Shown here one piece after another: positions 35,927 to 44,288 of a stretch of DNA of 64,000 bases. This DNA is from Peptacetobacter sp900550335. GTDB taxonomy: Bacteria; Bacillota; Clostridia; Peptostreptococcales; Peptostreptococcaceae. A model generated the notes under the pieces. That model had not been told where the DNA came from and ran no database searches. It saw only the letters and a list, made by a program, of their open reading frames with translations. The position numbers were made by a program, and so were the translations under genes. The stretch covers positions 2,480,001 to 2,544,000 of the forward strand of contig NZ_CP180001.1 of assembly GCF_047528295.1 (NCBI RefSeq), read 5' to 3'. Numbering within the stretch: the stretch's first letter is position 1; each line of letters opens with the position of its first letter.

Positions 35927-37042
35927 ATGGATTTTAAAGATTTAAACATAAAAGAAGAAATTATAGATATTTTAAAAAAATCTGGAATAACAAAACCTAC
36001 CCCAGTTCAAGAAGAGTGTATAGGTATTATAAAGGAAGGTAGAGATGTAATAGCTCAGTCACAGACTGGAACAGGTAAAACACTTGCTTTCTTAATTCCT
36101 ACACTTGAAAAAATAAATAAAAATAAAAAGGACGTTTCTGCACTTATCCTAACTCCTACAAGAGAGCTCGCACTTCAAATTTCTAATGAAGCTGAAAAAC
36201 TAGCAGAACCACTAGGACTAAACATCTTATCTGCTTATGGAGGAAAGGATATAAAATCTCAGGTAAATAAACTAAAAGGAAACATACACTTAGTAATAGC
36301 TACTCCTGGTAGACTTTTAGATCATTTAGATAGAAAAACAATAAGCTTAAAAAATCTAGATGTATTTATATTAGATGAAGCAGATCAGATGCTTCTTATG
36401 GGATTTAAAAATGAAATAGATGCTATTCTTAAAGAAACAAATAAGAAAAGACAGTCTCTTTTCTTCTCTGCTACAATGGATTCACAAGTTAAAAAACTTG
36501 CCTATAGATATACAAACGACCCTGCTTTTATCGAAATAAAAAGTCAGGAAGTAACATTAGAAAAAATAAACCAATCTATTGTAAAAACTACAGATAGAAG
36601 AAAATTCGACAGTTTATGCAAGGTTTTAGATGAAGACAATCCTTTTATGGCTATTATCTTCTGTAGAACTAAGAGAAGAGCTGATAAACTAGAGGAAGAT
36701 ATGGGTGCTAGAGGATATAACTGCGAAAAAATACATAGCGATATTTCTCAGGCAAAGAGAGAAAGAATTATGAAGAACTTCAGAAATATGAAAACTCAAT
36801 ATCTAATAGCAACAGATGTTGCATCTAGAGGACTTGATATAACTGGGGTTACACATATATATAACTACGACTTCCCAGAAACTGCAGAGGACTACATCCA
36901 CAGAATAGGAAGAACTGGACGTGCTGGAGAAAATGGAGATACTTGTGCATTTGTAACAGATAAAAATACAAAAGTACTTGAAGATGTGGAAAATAAACTA
37001 GGATTTAAAATAAAAGTAAGATTTGACGATACAGAAAAATAA
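35927..37042 (+). CDS. DEAD-box ATP-dependent RNA helicase
   Basis: RNA-unwinding enzyme of 371 residues consisting of the two RecA-like domains with almost no tail. All motifs are present: Q motif (KPTPVQEECI), I AQSQTGTGKT, Ia PTRELA, Ib TPGR, II DEAD, III SAT, IV AIIFCRTKRRADKL, V ATDVASRGLDI, VI HRIGRTGRAG. The lack of a C-terminal RNA-binding extension resembles the short CshB/YfmL type. The leader before the ATG is long, as in cold-responsive helicase genes. Confidence 0.93.
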   Translation: MDFKDLNIKEEIIDILKKSGITKPTPVQEECIGIIKEGRDVIAQSQTGTGKTLAFLIPTLEKINKNKKDVSALILTPTRELALQISNEAEKLAEPLGLNILSAYGGKDIKSQVNKLKGNIHLVIATPGRLLDHLDRKTISLKNLDVFILDEADQMLLMGFKNEIDAILKETNKKRQSLFFSATMDSQVKKLAYRYTNDPAFIEIKSQEVTLEKINQSIVKTTDRRKFDSLCKVLDEDNPFMAIIFCRTKRRADKLEEDMGARGYNCEKIHSDISQAKRERIMKNFRNMKTQYLIATDVASRGLDITGVTHIYNYDFPETAEDYIHRIGRTGRAGENGDTCAFVTDKNTKVLEDVENKLGFKIKVRFDDTEK

Positions 37043-37054
37043 TTTATTTCATAT

Positions 37055-37085
37055 AAAAAGCTGTTGCAAATCGCAACAGCTTTTT
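37055..37085. terminator. Bidirectional terminator between helicase and rubrerythrin genes
   Basis: Perfect stem AAAAAGCTGTTGC/GCAACAGCTTTTT with a five-base loop; A and T tracts on both sides suit the two converging genes. Confidence 0.85.
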
Positions 37086-37095
37086 ATATTAGTTT

Positions 37096-37635
37096 TTATT
37101 TGTAAGATTCATCTTTAACTTTGAAGTATCCTTTTGGATGTTCACATACTGGACATAGTTCTGGAGCTTTTTTACCAAAGTGTATATGTCCACAGTTAGT
37201 ACATACCCAAGCTGTTACTTCTGCGTCTTTTTCAAATATTTTTTCTTCTTCGCAATTCTTTAATAGAGTAAGATATCTTTCTTCATGTTCTTTTTCTATT
37301 TTAGCTACTTCTTCAAATAAGTATGCTATATGATCGAATCCTTCTTCTTTAGCTACTTTAGCGAATCCTGCGTACATATCAGTCCATTCATAGTTTTCAC
37401 CTGCAGCAGCTGCTTTTAAGTTTTCTTCAGTTGAATTTATTCCATTTAATAATTTAAACCATATTTTTGCATGTTCTTTTTCATTGCCTGCAGTTTCAGC
37501 AAATATTGCACCTATTTCATTGTAACCTTCTTTTTTTGCTTTTGATGCAAAATAATCATATTTGTTTCTTGCCTGTGATTCCCCTGCAAATGCAGTTAAT
37601 AAGTTCTGTTCAGTTCTACTTCCTTTTAATTCCAT
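37096..37635 (-). CDS. rbr: Rubrerythrin
   Basis: Non-haem iron peroxidase protecting anaerobes from hydrogen peroxide. The ferritin-like di-iron domain (1-140) has the Glu/His pairs in FAGESQARNKYDYF, ETAGNEKEHAKIWF, EEGFDHIAYLFEEVAKIEKEHEERY. The C-terminal rubredoxin domain has CTNCGHIHFGKKAPELCPVC. Length 179 is normal. Electrons probably come from a rubredoxin or NAD(P)H partner outside the window. Confidence 0.95.
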   Translation of the reverse strand: MELKGSRTEQNLLTAFAGESQARNKYDYFASKAKKEGYNEIGAIFAETAGNEKEHAKIWFKLLNGINSTEENLKAAAAGENYEWTDMYAGFAKVAKEEGFDHIAYLFEEVAKIEKEHEERYLTLLKNCEEEKIFEKDAEVTAWVCTNCGHIHFGKKAPELCPVCEHPKGYFKVKDESYK

Positions 37636-37670
37636 TGTAAAACCCCCTTATTTTTTATTTTAAATTTATA

Positions 37671-37697
37671 GAAACCCCATATTAAAAATATGGGGTT
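37671..37697 (-). terminator. Probable terminator of the universal stress protein gene
   Basis: Perfect stem AACCCCATATT/AATATGGGGTT with three-base loop, but only a weak U tract after it on the minus strand. Confidence 0.6.
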
Positions 37698-37736
37698 AAA
37701 TTTACTATATTACACTTAATTTAATATTCTCATATC

Positions 37737-38147
37737 CTATTCTGGAACTATCATAACTATACATTTAGCCTGTTTTACAACACTTGCTGTAACAGATCCT
37801 ATCATTCTAGTTAGTCCCTTCTTAGTTGATTTAGTCATAACAATTATGTCTATATCGTCTTCTTTTGCTTTTCTAATTATTTCATCACCAGGATATCCAA
37901 ATGTGAAGTAAACACTAACATCGTATCCTTCCATGATTTCTTCTGCCTTGTCTAGAATTTTTCTACCTAGTGCTTCAGAATTTTTAATTTCTTCAGATAG
38001 TGATATGCCATCTATAAATACTAGCTCCTTGACATTCATTATCTCGATTTCTACAGAATCTTTGTCAAATATTCCTTTTATAAACTCTAGAGAATGCATA
38101 CTTCTTTCAGTTCCGTCTATTGGTACTAATACTTTCTTTTTAGCCAT
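37737..38147 (-). CDS. Universal stress protein (UspA family)
   Basis: A 136-residue single Usp domain (MAKKKVLVPIDGTERSMHSLEF to SVTASVVKQAKCIVMIVPE). The ATP-binding motif G-x2-G-x9-G-(S/T) is only partly kept (MIGSVTASV), so nucleotide binding is uncertain. Start at 38147 follows AAAGGAAG; a TTG further up overlaps that site. Monocistronic. Confidence 0.88.
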   Translation of the reverse strand: MAKKKVLVPIDGTERSMHSLEFIKGIFDKDSVEIEIMNVKELVFIDGISLSEEIKNSEALGRKILDKAEEIMEGYDVSVYFTFGYPGDEIIRKAKEDDIDIIVMTKSTKKGLTRMIGSVTASVVKQAKCIVMIVPE

Positions 38148-38388
38148 AACACATCTTCCTTTCAAAAATCTAGAATAAGTTTTCTAAATTTGCTAAAAAT
38201 TCTTTTATTAATATTATGATAACACTAAAAAACTTTTTTTGCAATATAATCAATAATTTTTAAAAATATTTTTTAATATTTGTTTAGTTTCCAAATTATC
38301 TATACATTTTTTATCGCTAAAACTTAATTATATTGAAGTTAATTATTTGTATATTATATTAATACCCAATATATTTCACTTTAATCAT

Positions 38389-38856
38389 TTAACCTCTTAA
38401 AGTTGCTTTTATTCTATCTGTATTAAATACTAATCCAAATGCATCATCAATAGAGTTAACTATTATATCACTATGTGATATTAATTTTCCTGAACATCCT
38501 TCTCCTTCTATCACACATACAGATAAATCCGCTACATCAAACATTTTTATATCGTTGTATCCATTTCCAAAACATATACTCTGTCCCAAAAGAGAATTTA
38601 CTATCTTTTCTTTATAGTCTGCTGCATCATGAGTTGGAAATACTTCAACCGATACAGGAAGATTTTCACATTTTTTCTTAACAGTACCATATGTATCTGC
38701 TGTAAGAATGTATATATTCACAAATTCACTAAGTTTTTTTAAATTTTCCATAGTATTTTCACTCATATCACCATTTACAGCTACTGTTCCATTATAGTCA
38801 AATACAGCATTTTCTATTTCATACTCTACTCTTCCTGGAATTTCAACTTTTATCAT
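38389..38856 (-). CDS. HAD-superfamily protein of the soluble P-type-ATPase-like group
   Basis: A 155-residue HAD domain without a cap. Motif I reads FDYNGTVAVNG: the nucleophile Asp is kept but the second catalytic Asp is Asn. Motif II is IYILTADTYGT, and motif III/IV reads GNGYNDIKMFDVADLSV, with Asn for the first acidic residue of GDGxND. This pattern matches small HAD proteins likened to soluble P-type ATPase P-domains. Phosphatase activity is doubtful. It starts 21 bases after a 257-residue protein gene and is probably co-transcribed. Confidence 0.78.
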   Translation of the reverse strand: MIKVEIPGRVEYEIENAVFDYNGTVAVNGDMSENTMENLKKLSEFVNIYILTADTYGTVKKKCENLPVSVEVFPTHDAADYKEKIVNSLLGQSICFGNGYNDIKMFDVADLSVCVIEGEGCSGKLISHSDIIVNSIDDAFGLVFNTDRIKATLRG

Positions 38857-38877
38857 AATTTCCCCCTATTTAAACTT

Positions 38878-39651
38878 CTACCGTCTAAATTTTATATTTA
38901 GCTCTCTTATATTTTCATTTTTTAACATTTTTTCAAATACTTTAGGATTAACTTTACCTTCATCAACCTGAATTATACATCCACCTAGATCACTTTTTTC
39001 ACTTCTCCACTCTAAGTAATCTCCCATTTCACCAGATTTTATAAGCCAACCTATGAAGTCCATATTTTCAAATTCTTCCATTTTATATTTATCTATATCG
39101 CTAGTTTTTACACCATTAAACTCTTTTTCTATATAATACATAAAATTAGTCATATATTCTATTTTAGTCATATCATTTCCAGTGTATCTACTAAATATTG
39201 TCATTTCTTTTAATTTAGAAATATCTTCTACAAGCATATTTACACTATTTTTATCAGTAAAATATCTAACTTTGCTAAATAAATTATTGGCCTTAAAATC
39301 TTCAATAAAGTCTTTAATTTGTTTATTTAACCGCCATTTTTCAGTATCGTCGATTGTTATTGTCGCATCGTATAAATCATCTACTTTAAATGCACTATTT
39401 GTATAATTTATTGTGCTGTAGCCAACTTTTTGAGTTAGCTTAGTTAAATATTCCTCTCCATCTTCCTCATATATTAAAAATAAGTCCACTCTAGCATCAT
39501 CTAAAAATGTTCTATCATTGCTTCCTTCTTTGTACCCACGATAAAGTATTTTTATTCCAGCACCTACTCTTAATAATTTTCTACTTTCATGCAACTCTAT
39601 TTTTTCTATCATATTTAAAAGTGATTCCACTTCATCTAAAGCTATTTTCAT
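38878..39651 (-). CDS. Hypothetical protein, 257 residues
   Basis: Not recognised. The sequence is hydrophilic, without signal peptide or membrane span. It has an N-terminal amphipathic helix (MKIALDEVESLLNMIEKIEL), a beta-rich part with regular charged/aromatic alternation (ARVDLFLIYEEDGEEYLTKL), and Lys/Glu-rich helices afterwards. It is followed by the HAD protein gene and preceded, after a terminator, by the candidate selenoprotein gene. Confidence 0.6.
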   Translation of the reverse strand: MKIALDEVESLLNMIEKIELHESRKLLRVGAGIKILYRGYKEGSNDRTFLDDARVDLFLIYEEDGEEYLTKLTQKVGYSTINYTNSAFKVDDLYDATITIDDTEKWRLNKQIKDFIEDFKANNLFSKVRYFTDKNSVNMLVEDISKLKEMTIFSRYTGNDMTKIEYMTNFMYYIEKEFNGVKTSDIDKYKMEEFENMDFIGWLIKSGEMGDYLEWRSEKSDLGGCIIQVDEGKVNPKVFEKMLKNENIRELNIKFRR

Positions 39652-39723
39652 ATATAACGCCTCTTTCTATAAATTTTTTATCATTATTTTATTATAACAT
39701 TCAAAAAATATTACAACAATCTC

Positions 39724-39762
39724 AAAAAAAGAAACACATATGAATGTAAATCACATGTGTTT
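39724..39762 (-). terminator. Terminator of the candidate selenoprotein gene
   Basis: Stem AAACACAT/ATGTGTTT (39732-39739, 39755-39762) followed by seven U residues on the minus strand. It stands about 70 bases after the TAA of the extended frame, consistent with that TAA being the true end. Confidence 0.75.
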
Positions 39763-39834
39763 GACAATAAGGTTTTTATAAGTTTTTTTGATATTTTTAT
39801 ATATTATTAAATGCTATCCTGCATTTTAAATCTT

Positions 39835-40278
39835 TTATATTAGTCCTAATTCTTCTGAAACTAATTCTTCAAATTTTTCAACAGCCCTAACCTCATAAAC
39901 ATCAAATTCTGATAGATATTCTCCATCTTCTAATTCTATCTTTAAAACTGCATCCTGCAGCTGAGTACAAGTGGCTCAACCAGCTTTAGCTGTTGCATAT
40001 CTTCTCTTAGAACTTATTTTCTTTATACCCTCTATTTTATCAATAGAATCATCTTTTGGATTGAATACATATACTTCATTATTTTCCGCAAGTATAAATA
40101 CTCTATCCTCTTTATCTTTTGCTGAAGCTTTTTCATTTAAGCCTAATCTATCAATAGCAGTATTTTTTTTAGCATTTATCTCATCTCTCTGAGCTTGTTG
40201 TCTTTCCATCTCTTTTTTAGATCTCATAAATGAATAAATAAGCATCACAACAAATACAACTAGTATTAACTGAATCAT
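39835..40278 (-). CDS. Small membrane-anchored protein with in-frame UGA (candidate selenoprotein, U-x-x-C)
   Basis: Codons 1-100 encode an N-terminal span (MIQLILVVFVVMLIYSFM), a charged helix and a small beta domain ending RRYATAKAG. Codon 101 is TGA (39976-39978). The same frame then runs 46 more codons to TAA at 39835-39837 with normal composition (ATCTQLQDAV, then LKIELEDGEY) and no ATG in it. If UGA is read as selenocysteine the site is U101-A-T-C104, a classic redox pair. A hairpin CTGC-AGGAT-GCAG begins 16-19 bases after the UGA, about where bacterial SECIS loops lie. UGA is an ordinary stop elsewhere here, for example hscC. A nonsense mutation of a Cys codon is the alternative. Confidence 0.55.
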
Positions 40279-40372
40279 TTTTTCCCTCCTATTTAAGAAA
40301 TCCTACCATTATACTCTATTTTGAGTATATTTACCTTATACCCCCAAGTATATTAGATAAACATTTTTCTAT

Positions 40373-40418
40373 AAAAAAAGAGATAACTATAGTTTTTTTC
40401 AATTTATAGTTATCTCTT
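40373..40418 (-). terminator. Terminator after the J-like protein gene
   Basis: Long stem AAGAGATAACTATA/TATAGTTATCTCTT around a U/A-rich loop, with a run of seven or more U residues after it on the minus strand. Confidence 0.8.
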
Positions 40419-40430
40419 AAAATTCTTCTG

Positions 40431-41756
40431 TTATTCTTCATTAGTAAAGCTAGCTTTTCCATCTTTTAGCTCAACTTTTAATTTTCCAATGGTTTCCTCT
40501 CCACTTACCTTTTTTATACTATTTCCTTTATCATCAACTATGTACCAATTTTTATTTTGATCCATTCCCAAAATACCGTATCTTTTTTCTCCATCTTCAA
40601 TAATATCTGCCACTTTTAAATCCTTATAATCTGTATTTACTATATTTCCGTTTTTAGTATCTAATATGCTATACACTCCACTTTTATTTAATAATATTAA
40701 ATTAGACATAGTAAATTCTATCTTATTCACCTTATCAATAACAGGCTTTTCATCAGAATTTAATATAATGTAATATCCATTATCCTTTTCAACTTTTACA
40801 TCATATCCATTTATAAAATCTCTATTTATTATTAAAGATGTATTTAGCATAGATTCTCTTATCTTATGTACAGTTTCTCCACTTTTTTCTATACTTTGAG
40901 AAATAGTTTTAGATATTTGTTCCGCTTTTTCAGCCTTTTTACTTTCTATTTTTAAGAATAATCCTGATATAACTACTAAAACTCCTAAAATAAATACAGG
41001 CGTTCTCATTCCAAGTATATAACGCTGCTTAGTCGCCTTATCTATAGCTCTAGCAACCTTGTATAAATTGTATTTTCTTGCTATCTCAGACATTTTCTTT
41101 TCTGTATATAAAGTATCCGCATAAGATTTATTTACCATTATTTCTTCAAATCTAATTTTAAAATCTGGTTGTTCTAAATACGATTTTACATACGAATTAG
41201 ATAAAATTAGCCTAAACATTTCCATATTTATCTTTTTAGGGATTTTCTTTTCTATATAATTTAGAAAATAGTTCATTTGATCAATTTCATCATCCCTAGT
41301 TCTTTCATCATATAATTCATTAAAAATTTCTCCGCCTGTAAATGTTTTGCTATCAGAATTTTTTTCCTCTATTTTTTCTACTTCTTCTATTTTCTTATTT
41401 TTAAATTCTAAATTTTCTTCTTCTAAGTCTGAATAATCTACTTCTATCTGTGTTTTTTCATTTTGAGATTTAGTCGAAATATTTTCTACAGTACTATAAT
41501 TCTGCTCTATATCCTTGGAAGTAATTTCTACATTATTATCAAATAAATGTTCAACTTTTTCAGATTCTATAGAATTATTTACTACGGATTTACTTGCATA
41601 TTTCATAGCCCATTGATACGCCTCCTGGACTATTTTAAATTCTTCTGGATAATCCTCAGGATGGTATATCTTTGTCTTTTCAGCATAGGCTTTTTTTATT
41701 TTCTTTCTATCACTCGTCGGCTCTATGCCCAAAATATCCCAAATACTTTCTATCAT
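40431..41756 (-). CDS. Membrane J-like protein, HPE variant (DjlB/DjlC-like), partner of HscC
   Basis: A 441-residue protein. Residues 1-55 look like a J domain (IWDILGIEPTSDRKKIKKAYAEKTKIYHPEDYPEEFKIVQEAYQWA), but the obligatory HPD is HPE (32-34). An acidic, low-complexity linker follows to about 150, then a helical region. One membrane span (VFILGVLVVISGLFL) lies near residue 260, and a beta-rich C-terminal domain is probably outside. J-like proteins with HPE pair with HscC-type Hsp70s in other bacteria. Its ATG overlaps the hscC TGA (ATGA), so translation is coupled. Confidence 0.8.
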   Translation of the reverse strand: MIESIWDILGIEPTSDRKKIKKAYAEKTKIYHPEDYPEEFKIVQEAYQWAMKYASKSVVNNSIESEKVEHLFDNNVEITSKDIEQNYSTVENISTKSQNEKTQIEVDYSDLEEENLEFKNKKIEEVEKIEEKNSDSKTFTGGEIFNELYDERTRDDEIDQMNYFLNYIEKKIPKKINMEMFRLILSNSYVKSYLEQPDFKIRFEEIMVNKSYADTLYTEKKMSEIARKYNLYKVARAIDKATKQRYILGMRTPVFILGVLVVISGLFLKIESKKAEKAEQISKTISQSIEKSGETVHKIRESMLNTSLIINRDFINGYDVKVEKDNGYYIILNSDEKPVIDKVNKIEFTMSNLILLNKSGVYSILDTKNGNIVNTDYKDLKVADIIEDGEKRYGILGMDQNKNWYIVDDKGNSIKKVSGEETIGKLKVELKDGKASFTNEE

Positions 41757-43534
41757 GATACTCTCCCTCCTGTACCATCAACTACCTTAATATCATCCTT
41801 CAATATACTATTTTTTTCTTCATTTTCTAAATCAGAAAATATATCAGATTCATCAAATCTAGAAAAACTATCAAATATATCCAGTATTCTGTCCATTTCT
41901 TCTACAATTGCTCTTTTTTTCTGTATATTATTTACACAGTCATTATACATAATATCTAAAGATTCCATTCTTTCCCGTAAAATATCTTTATACTCAGGAG
42001 ATAATTCCTTAAATATCCTTTTTGTTCTCTCTTTACATGCATCATACTCTGGGCTACTGTTTAATTTTATAGATATTTCTTTTATAGCCTTTAGCTGTTT
42101 ATTTTCTTTTATTGATTCTAATTTTTTATCTTCTCCTACTATAAATACTTTCTTTTCTCCAGTAGATATTATTTCAATTTCTACATATAATATACTGTTT
42201 ATATCATAAGAATATGTTATATTAAACTGTTCATTTTCCTTGAAGTTTCTAGGAATTTTTATATCTGTGCGCCCAAGTAATATATTATCACTTTCATACA
42301 TTTCTTCGCCTTGATACACTGATATTAATATATTCTTTTGTCCTCTTTTATACGCTTGAAGTGTTACAGTCTTGCTTGATGGAAGTACTGTATTTTTAGG
42401 TATTATAACTTTTGCTAGAGGATTTCCTTTATCAGACTCATTTACTATAGGTGTACTCAATGAAAACGGACAAATATCTGTAACAACTAAGTCCTTTACC
42501 TCGCTACATCTTTGTTTAATTCCTAAATATTTTCCTAAGCCCTTTGCTACCATACAATCTATATCATCTGCTGATGATACAGGTATCTTTAAAAGTTTTT
42601 CTAAATAATCTCTAACTACAGGCATATAGCTAGATCCACCAACCATTATCATCTTGTCTATTTCAGAAGGTTCAAAGCCACTATCTTTTACAGCCCTTCT
42701 TATAACTTCTCTAATTTCGTCTAAAATAGGCTTAGAAATTAATGCCAATACTTCATTGCTAATTTTTGTAGAGTATGATTTTCCTCTTATAGACATACTC
42801 ATACCAGCTTCATCCTTATTTTGTAGAGATATTTTAGTTCTTTCTGATGCTAAAAATAGACTTTCTTTTTCAGCTCTTATAAGAGAATTATAGTCTATTT
42901 TATTTTGTTGACAGAAATACATCGCAATTGCCCTATCAAAATCAATTCCACCTAGTCTATTATTTCCAGCTATTGAGCATATACTAACTACATTTTCAAA
43001 GCAATCCACAACAGAAACATCAAGTGTTCCTCCACCAAAGTCAAATATTATAAATGTTTCAAACTCTTCTTCATGACATGCAATTGCAGCTGCTGATGGC
43101 TCGTTTATAAGCCTATCAACCTTAACCCCTATTATTTCTCCTGCTAGTTTTGTAGCTCTTCTCTGTTTTGCATTGAAGTATGCAGGTACACTTATAACAA
43201 CTTCTTCTACTTTTTCATTTAAATATTTTTCTGCATCATTTATAAGCTGTTTTAAAAGCAATGCAGATAATTCTTGAGGTAAATACATTTTTTTACCTAG
43301 TTTTATTTTCTTGTCATTTCCCATATCTCTTTTAAACAGAGATGTTGTATTTTCTGGACTAGTAACAAGCTTTTGTCTTGCTATTTTTCCAACTATAAGT
43401 TCATTATTTTCTATTGTAACTACACTAGGAGTAAGATATTCGCCAAATGAATTAGGTATCATCTCTACTTCTCCATTTCTAAAAACAACAGCTATACTAT
43501 TTGTAGTTCCTAAATCTATACCTATCACAGCCAT
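41753..43534 (-). CDS. hscC: HscC-type Hsp70 chaperone
   Basis: Hsp70-family ATPase of 593 residues. Actin-fold phosphate loops: IGIDLGTTNSIAVVF and FDFGGGTLDVSVVD, with GGSSYMPVV. Segments GEYLTPSVV, SLFKRDMG, VVISVPAYFNAKQRRATKLAGE, DICPFSLSTPI and ITYSYDINSILYVEIE closely resemble E. coli HscC rather than DnaK. The substrate domain is followed by a helical lid and an acidic tail. The gene order DUF3592 protein - hscC - J-like protein suggests a dedicated system, probably acting at the membrane. It ends in TGA. Confidence 0.9.
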   Translation of the reverse strand: MAVIGIDLGTTNSIAVVFRNGEVEMIPNSFGEYLTPSVVTIENNELIVGKIARQKLVTSPENTTSLFKRDMGNDKKIKLGKKMYLPQELSALLLKQLINDAEKYLNEKVEEVVISVPAYFNAKQRRATKLAGEIIGVKVDRLINEPSAAAIACHEEEFETFIIFDFGGGTLDVSVVDCFENVVSICSIAGNNRLGGIDFDRAIAMYFCQQNKIDYNSLIRAEKESLFLASERTKISLQNKDEAGMSMSIRGKSYSTKISNEVLALISKPILDEIREVIRRAVKDSGFEPSEIDKMIMVGGSSYMPVVRDYLEKLLKIPVSSADDIDCMVAKGLGKYLGIKQRCSEVKDLVVTDICPFSLSTPIVNESDKGNPLAKVIIPKNTVLPSSKTVTLQAYKRGQKNILISVYQGEEMYESDNILLGRTDIKIPRNFKENEQFNITYSYDINSILYVEIEIISTGEKKVFIVGEDKKLESIKENKQLKAIKEISIKLNSSPEYDACKERTKRIFKELSPEYKDILRERMESLDIMYNDCVNNIQKKRAIVEEMDRILDIFDSFSRFDESDIFSDLENEEKNSILKDDIKVVDGTGGRVS

Positions 43535-43598
43535 AATATCAACTCTCCTTTTCTTGAAATTTTATTTTTACTTAATTTATAAAATTTTATTTTATATT

Positions 43599-44150
43599 CT
43601 AGATTCTACCTATTAATAAAATTTTTATACTCGCTATTAAAAATAAACATCCTAATATAAATCCTGTGTACATGTATATAGAAGGCTTTCTATTATATCT
43701 CATCTGACTTGGATCACTTGGATTTATATAAACAGTATGAGTTTCTGTGTCTTGATATGATTTCATAGCACCCTCATACATTGAATTTTCCGATTTTATC
43801 TTGTATTTTCTACCATTATAATTAAAGCTCATTATAAGAAAATAAATGCTACTTCTGCCCTTTTTCTCTAAGAATCCTTCTAGTTTTGCATCTACCTCTT
43901 GATTGCATTTTAATATAGTTTTTATTTCTTCTATGCCTACATATACCATAAATCCACCAAATGTTATTCCTATAAGTGCAAAACTTGCCCTTCCAGAACT
44001 ACCTAGTCCTGTTGCAAGAAATGCTATCCCAAATATTGTAATAGCAATTCCAACTTTTTTAGAATCATCTTCATTTTTGCTGTATTTACTACCAGACATA
44101 GCTATTATAAAAATTCCTAGACCTATTATAAGCAATCCTATCTTAAGCAT
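43599..44150 (-). CDS. DUF3592-like membrane protein
   Basis: A 183-residue protein with hydrophobic segments at about 2-20, 32-50, 55-75 and 160-180 and a soluble domain between (about 85-155) containing YFLIMSFNYNGRKYKIKSENSM and the phrase VYINPSDPSQMRYNR. Such an N-P-x-x-P-x-x segment is usual for DUF3592. Function unknown. It begins the unit continuing with hscC 65 bases later. Confidence 0.7.
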   Translation of the reverse strand: MLKIGLLIIGLGIFIIAMSGSKYSKNEDDSKKVGIAITIFGIAFLATGLGSSGRASFALIGITFGGFMVYVGIEEIKTILKCNQEVDAKLEGFLEKKGRSSIYFLIMSFNYNGRKYKIKSENSMYEGAMKSYQDTETHTVYINPSDPSQMRYNRKPSIYMYTGFILGCLFLIASIKILLIGRI

Positions 44151-44245
44151 ATTAATTCCCCCGAACTTATCTCTTTTTTTTATTATCTCATTTATTTTTA
44201 TTTAGGTAAACGTTTTTTTAGAATTTTTAAAATATTTAATTCATT

Positions 44246-44280
44246 AAAAAAGCTGCATAGTTTAAACCATGCAGCTTTTT
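44246..44280 (-). terminator. Terminator of the beta-glucoside operon
   Basis: Perfect stem AAAAAGCTGCAT/ATGCAGCTTTTT with a ten-base loop, U-rich on the minus strand, just after the glucosidase stop. Confidence 0.85.
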
Positions 44281-44288
44281 ATTATTTT

